Source: Candidatus Omnitrophota bacterium
GTDB lineage: Bacteria > Omnitrophota > Gorgyraeia > Tantalellales > Tantalellaceae
Assembly (NCBI GenBank): GCA_018814505.1
Contig: JAHIZQ010000016.1
Coordinates: 1 to 10,921 of the forward strand
DNA length: 10,921 nucleotides
Reading direction: 5' to 3'
This document shows, piece by piece, positions 7,807 to 10,921 of the stretch. The notes beneath the pieces are model-generated. The model was not told the origin of the DNA. It saw only the letters and a list, made by a program, of their open reading frames with translations, and did no database searches. Positions within the stretch are counted from its first letter, which is position 1, and each line of letters begins with the position of its first letter. The position numbers were made by a program, and so were the translations under genes.

Positions 7807-10254
7807 TTATCCTCCCTTCTTATCCTTTAAACTAAATAACTCCATCCACTCTTTGCTTTCTTTCAATAAACCTTTATGTTCGATCCAAAATTTAGGCCAA
7901 ATACTACCGTATGAATCCATTAACTCTTTAATAGTTTTAATATCTTCTTTGTTTGAAACACCCAAAAAACAAAGAGCTAAATCCCCTAAAGACAGTTCAA
8001 TCAATCTCTGGCCATCCGCAGAAGTGTAATAATATTGTAATTTCGGTATAGCTTTAGAGATAATATCTATTTGACTGGCATTTAACCCAAAAGAATCATA
8101 GATCGGCTTAACATTATGAGAATTGGCAGAAGGAGAAGGCAAAAATATTTTGGTCAAACAATTTTCTTCAATAACAGGTTTAAGCGGGGAACTAATAATA
8201 TCCGATAAAGATTGTGTGGCAAAAACAACTGCAGCATTATTCTTTCTTAAAACTCTAAGCCATTCTTCAATTTTTTGAGAAAATAGCCTGTGTTTAAGCA
8301 TAAGCCACGCTTCATCAAGAATGATCAAAGTCGGATTGCCGTTTAAACGTTTTTCTATTTTATGGAATAAATACAGTAAAATCGGAACAGTCAGCCTATC
8401 ATCCTTATTCATAAGCTTTTCAATTTCAAATACTTGAAAATTGCTTGTAGACAGGCCATCAGACTCCTTATCTAAAAGTTCCGACATAATGCCTTTTTTT
8501 ATGTCAATAAACGGCTCCAGGGCCTCTTTAATTGAAAGATTCTGGACATTTGTATACAGATTCGACAAAGTTTTGGATTTATCGCTCTTAAGAGCGCCTA
8601 CCGCTTCATAAACATCATTTCTAATCTTCGGATCAACTTTTATTCCTTGAAGCTCTAACAAGGTTTCTATCCAATCACAAGCCCAAATATCTTCCCCTTC
8701 TTTTTCAACATCGCTTAGAGGGCAAAAACCTAAACCCTCGTTATCGCCTAAAATATCGTAATGATCTCCGCCACAAGCATTAACTAAAGCGAATTGAGAC
8801 ATCCCCTTTTCAAAAACAAAAACCTGAGCGTTCCGGTATCTAAAAAAACTGGAGCAAATCAGGCTGATTAATGTAGATTTCCCTGATCCCGTAGGGCCGA
8901 TAACAAAAGAATGGCCGACATCAGAAACATGCAAATTAAACCTAAATGGCGTGGATCCTAATGAAGAAGCATAGAATAACGGTGAAGATTTTCCCGGGAA
9001 ATACGAACATGGATTAAATTCCCATCCAGCCCAAACACTTGTAAGAGGTATCAAATGACTAAAATTTAAAGTGTTGATTAAAGGCTTTCTTACGTTTGGA
9101 TATAAATGTGCAGGCAAAGAACCTAAATAAGCTTCAACTGCGTTCCCTCTTTCTATCCTTGAAGGGAACCCATGATTTTCCAGCAAACTTCTTACCTTCT
9201 CTGCTTTAATATTACAACTGCTTTTATCTTTATCAAAAATAACAATAACAGAAGAATAATAACCGTATTTAACAATCCCTTCCTGTGCTTCTGTTACAGC
9301 ATCATCCGCATCAATGGCTTTATGTATAGCTTCTCTATTACTATATTTTGATCCCCCTCCAGGGCTAATAACATCAGCAATCAATGAAAATAAATCAATT
9401 TGTTTATTGTGTAACTTCGTTCTAATAGATTTAAGTTTTCTTTCGGCATCAACCATATCCATTAAAATAAACCTTGAAGAAAACCTGTATTCAAAAGGCA
9501 ACCTGCTTAAAACATTCAACATCCCTGAATATGATTCGTTAGGGAAATTTATCAATCCGACAACATTAATATAACAATCATCAATAACAGGCGCTGTTCC
9601 TCCGATAAAATCATAAGCCCCCAAATAATTACTTATATATACTGGAACCTCAGGAACAGGAAAGTTCGTTCTTTTTGAAGTAATGCAATTATGTAAAAAC
9701 ATCATCATTTCAAAAGAATCCATGCGCTTAATTAAAACACGGGAAGAAAAATCAGATTCAAACTCATTAATGTCTTTAATAAAAGAATCAATAATGGAAT
9801 CCAGATCAGAGTTATTATTCTGAGACGTATTAATAAAAAACTTCTCGAAACTTTTATTATCTGCAAAATTCGGCCTGTAAGTAACAGTAAGTGCAAATAT
9901 AGTTTCGTAATGATTTCCCTCGTTAATGTATTCTTTTTTTCTTTCCTTCTCTACTAATAGGTTAGTAGCATCAGTAAAAAAGTTAGATTGAGGATAATCA
10001 ATCGCAGGAATTCTTATTGAATCAACGTTAATACACCAACCCGTGCCAAATCTGTTAAAAACAGAATTAATGTGAAACGCCAAAACATCTTCTTCTTCCC
10101 CTAAAGAGGACTCCATATCAGGGCCTGAATAATAAAAACAAGCAGAAAGACTGCCGTCTTTGTTCAATAAAATGCCATCATGCACGAACCCGAAATAATT
10201 TAATAAACCTGGAAAACTAGAATACCCTTTTGCAAATTCTTTAAGTGGCAGCAT
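7807..10254 (-). CDS. trbE: VirB4/TrbE-family conjugation ATPase, 815 aa
   Basis: Large ATPase, universal in type IV secretion, that dislocates pilin from the inner membrane and energises assembly. The N-terminal CagE/TrbE/VirB domain covers roughly residues 1-400, beginning MLPLKEFAKGYSSFPGLLNY. The C-terminal RecA-like domain has Walker A GPTGSGKST at 453-461, Walker B LIILDEAW around 643-650 (D647, E648), and FATQS at 678-682. Length is typical for TrbE. Start: the ATG at 10254 has TAAGG 7 bases upstream, overlapping the end of trbD. A TTG at 10260 would add two residues but leaves only 1 base of spacing, so it is unlikely. It begins 2 bases after the trbD stop, suggesting tight coupling of VirB3 and VirB4; the two are fused in some systems but separate here. 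No truncation or frameshift is seen. Confidence 0.96.
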   Translation of the reverse strand: MLPLKEFAKGYSSFPGLLNYFGFVHDGILLNKDGSLSACFYYSGPDMESSLGEEEDVLAFHINSVFNRFGTGWCINVDSIRIPAIDYPQSNFFTDATNLLVEKERKKEYINEGNHYETIFALTVTYRPNFADNKSFEKFFINTSQNNNSDLDSIIDSFIKDINEFESDFSSRVLIKRMDSFEMMMFLHNCITSKRTNFPVPEVPVYISNYLGAYDFIGGTAPVIDDCYINVVGLINFPNESYSGMLNVLSRLPFEYRFSSRFILMDMVDAERKLKSIRTKLHNKQIDLFSLIADVISPGGGSKYSNREAIHKAIDADDAVTEAQEGIVKYGYYSSVIVIFDKDKSSCNIKAEKVRSLLENHGFPSRIERGNAVEAYLGSLPAHLYPNVRKPLINTLNFSHLIPLTSVWAGWEFNPCSYFPGKSSPLFYASSLGSTPFRFNLHVSDVGHSFVIGPTGSGKSTLISLICSSFFRYRNAQVFVFEKGMSQFALVNACGGDHYDILGDNEGLGFCPLSDVEKEGEDIWACDWIETLLELQGIKVDPKIRNDVYEAVGALKSDKSKTLSNLYTNVQNLSIKEALEPFIDIKKGIMSELLDKESDGLSTSNFQVFEIEKLMNKDDRLTVPILLYLFHKIEKRLNGNPTLIILDEAWLMLKHRLFSQKIEEWLRVLRKNNAAVVFATQSLSDIISSPLKPVIEENCLTKIFLPSPSANSHNVKPIYDSFGLNASQIDIISKAIPKLQYYYTSADGQRLIELSLGDLALCFLGVSNKEDIKTIKELMDSYGSIWPKFWIEHKGLLKESKEWMELFSLKDKKGG

Positions 10255-10256
10255 AA

Positions 10257-10568
10257 TCAAACCTTAAATGTTTTATACTCGTTAATCTTATTGTTTATCT
10301 TTTCCGTGGCTGGATAATAATCGTGATATTTAACATGTCTGATAAATATTTTTGTTCTATGTGCATCGCCTTTTGCTATTGCTCTGGCAAAAGCAATACC
10401 AATAAACCAAACAATCAGAGCTAAAGTAAGCGCCAATAAATTAGTACCCGCAACCCAAATAGCGAGAGATGTAAAAGAAATTAACATAACTAGTTGTCTC
10501 TCCCCTCCTGCAATCAAAACAGGCTGAGTTAAGCTTTTATGGATTGGTATTTTTATTTTCTTTTTCAT
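10257..10568 (-). CDS. trbD: VirB3/TrbD-family inner-membrane protein, 103 aa
   Basis: Small inner-membrane protein that partners VirB4 and is needed for pilus assembly. It has a basic N-terminus (MKKKIKIPIHKSL), the phrase TQPVLIAGGERQLV at about 14-27, and two closely spaced hydrophobic segments at about 26-40 and 43-61. A polar C-terminal tail contains HRTKIFIRHVKYHDYYPA (about 70-87), as in TrbD proteins. The ATG at 10568 lies 5 bases after the trbC stop, and no Shine-Dalgarno motif is visible in front of it. Translation probably depends on ribosomes terminating on trbC (inference). It ends with TGA, 2 bases before the trbE start. Identification rests on size, topology and position between pilin and VirB4, all consistent with VirB3. 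Confidence 0.92.
   Translation of the reverse strand: MKKKIKIPIHKSLTQPVLIAGGERQLVMLISFTSLAIWVAGTNLLALTLALIVWFIGIAFARAIAKGDAHRTKIFIRHVKYHDYYPATEKINNKINEYKTFKV
10262..10266 (-). promoter_or_regulatory. Ribosome binding site for trbE
   Basis: TAAGG on the minus strand, within the last codons of trbD, is 7 bases before the ATG at 10254. It favours this ATG over the TTG at 10260, which would be only 1 base away. Confidence 0.65.
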
Positions 10569-10573
10569 AAGAT

Positions 10574-10888
10574 TTACATTAATGATGTTGAAATACCCAA
10601 CATTGAAAAAATATTAGTACCGGCCACAATAATTGAAACGCCTATAACTATCCCTAAAAACCATCTCATAGCTTTATTTACTTCAAAAAAGATCCAACTA
10701 GCCCCGCAGCCAACAATACCTAAAATTGCAAAAGCTGTTGCCGTCTTCCCTTTTAAAGAATTAGCTATTTGAGTTAATGGCTGTTCCCAAGGCAAACCAG
10801 AACCTGATTGTGATGCTATGGCTAAATCTGCCATCAATATCAATGAAGCAAAAATAATAGCCGTAGAAATAATGTTTAACCTTTTCAT
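10574..10888 (-). CDS. trbC: VirB2/TrbC-family pilin precursor, 104 aa
   Basis: Major pilus subunit of the conjugative system. The N-terminus is a classic signal peptide: KR, a hydrophobic core, then A-I-A at 23-25, giving signal peptidase I cleavage probably before S26. The mature protein starts SQSGSGLPWEQPLTQI; the LPWE phrase is common in TrbC pilins. Two hydrophobic helices follow, at about 48-68 and 76-96, separated by a short basic loop (NKAMRW), the standard VirB2 topology. A mature length of about 79 residues fits. The ATG at 10888 is preceded by AGGAG at 7 bases. It is the first gene of the operon seen here, and only 33 bases of upstream sequence are available, so its promoter cannot be judged. 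Known of the family: TrbC of RP4 is cyclised after further processing; whether this one is cannot be told here. Confidence 0.93.
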   Translation of the reverse strand: MKRLNIISTAIIFASLILMADLAIASQSGSGLPWEQPLTQIANSLKGKTATAFAILGIVGCGASWIFFEVNKAMRWFLGIVIGVSIIVAGTNIFSMLGISTSLM

Positions 10889-10895
10889 TTCTTTA

Positions 10896-10900
10896 CTCCT
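10896..10900 (-). promoter_or_regulatory. Ribosome binding site for trbC
   Basis: The minus strand reads AGGAG within AAAAGGAGTAAAGAA, with a 7-base spacer to the ATG at 10888. It is a strong, well-placed site, as expected for an abundant pilin. The remaining upstream bases to the window edge are AT-rich, and no convincing promoter can be called in them. Confidence 0.85.
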
Positions 10901-10921
10901 TTTAAATAAATGATTAAAAAA

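Noticed and set aside
9314..9574. Plus-strand ORF of 86 codons inside trbE
   Set aside because: It is antisense to conserved trbE coding sequence, with no domain or binding site; a shadow reading frame. The same applies to the other short plus-strand and alternate-frame ORFs in the window.
10255..10260. TTG start for trbE two codons upstream
   Set aside because: The AAGG motif would be only 1 base away. The ATG at 10254 has normal spacing.
10901..10921. Promoter-like AT-rich sequence upstream of trbC
   Set aside because: Only 21 bases remain before the window edge. There is no pair of spaced -35 and -10 boxes to judge, and AT-rich words are expected by chance here.

Overview
The window holds one densely packed, ten-gene operon, entirely on the minus strand, encoding almost all of a P-type (Trb/VirB family) type IV secretion system. 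Reading in the direction of transcription (high to low coordinate), the order is trbC/virB2 (pilin), trbD/virB3, trbE/virB4 (ATPase), trbJ/virB5, trbL/virB6, trbF/virB8, trbG/virB9, trbI/virB10, trbB/virB11 (ATPase), traG/virD4 (coupling protein). No non-coding stretch exceeds 40 bases. I see no RNA gene, IS element, CRISPR array or long repeat. The many ORFs on the plus strand and in other minus-strand frames are shadows of these genes.

Organism: the DNA is AT-rich (judged by eye to be well under 40% GC). The proteins are those of a double-membrane (Gram-negative) bacterium: Sec signal peptides, a VirB8/9/10 envelope core and a possible outer-membrane lipoprotein signal. Standard code and clear AGGAG-type ribosome binding sites fit an AT-rich proteobacterium or another diderm. 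The phylum cannot be fixed from the sequence alone. The locus probably lies on a conjugative plasmid or an integrative conjugative element, but no relaxase, oriT, integrase or replication gene falls inside the window, so this is inference.

Layout: 10574-10888 and 10257-10568 encode the small membrane proteins (pilin and VirB3). 7807-10254 encodes the large assembly ATPase VirB4. 7063-7800 encodes the exported minor-pilus subunit VirB5/TrbJ, and 5909-7045 the polytopic inner-membrane VirB6/TrbL. 5248-5901, 4272-5234 and 3018-4262 encode the envelope core VirB8, VirB9 and VirB10. 2042-3028 encodes the hexameric ATPase VirB11, and 28-2061 the coupling ATPase VirD4/TraG. Genes are separated by 2-17 bases or overlap by 11-20 bases, which suggests one transcript with translational coupling. 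All three ATPases keep intact Walker A and B motifs, and no frameshift or internal stop was seen, so the machine looks functional.

Working together: VirB4, VirB11 and VirD4 would power pilus assembly and substrate transfer. VirB3, VirB6 and VirB8 form the inner-membrane platform. VirB10 spans the envelope to a VirB9-containing outer-membrane ring. TrbC is polymerised into the pilus with TrbJ. Two points stand out. The proteins are Trb-like while their order follows the VirB2-VirB11-VirD4 series. There is also no separate VirB7/TrbH lipoprotein, while VirB9 itself carries a plausible lipobox cysteine. Both ends of the operon run out of the window. Overall this is a recognisable conjugation apparatus and not an undescribed system; the findings concern its particular build.
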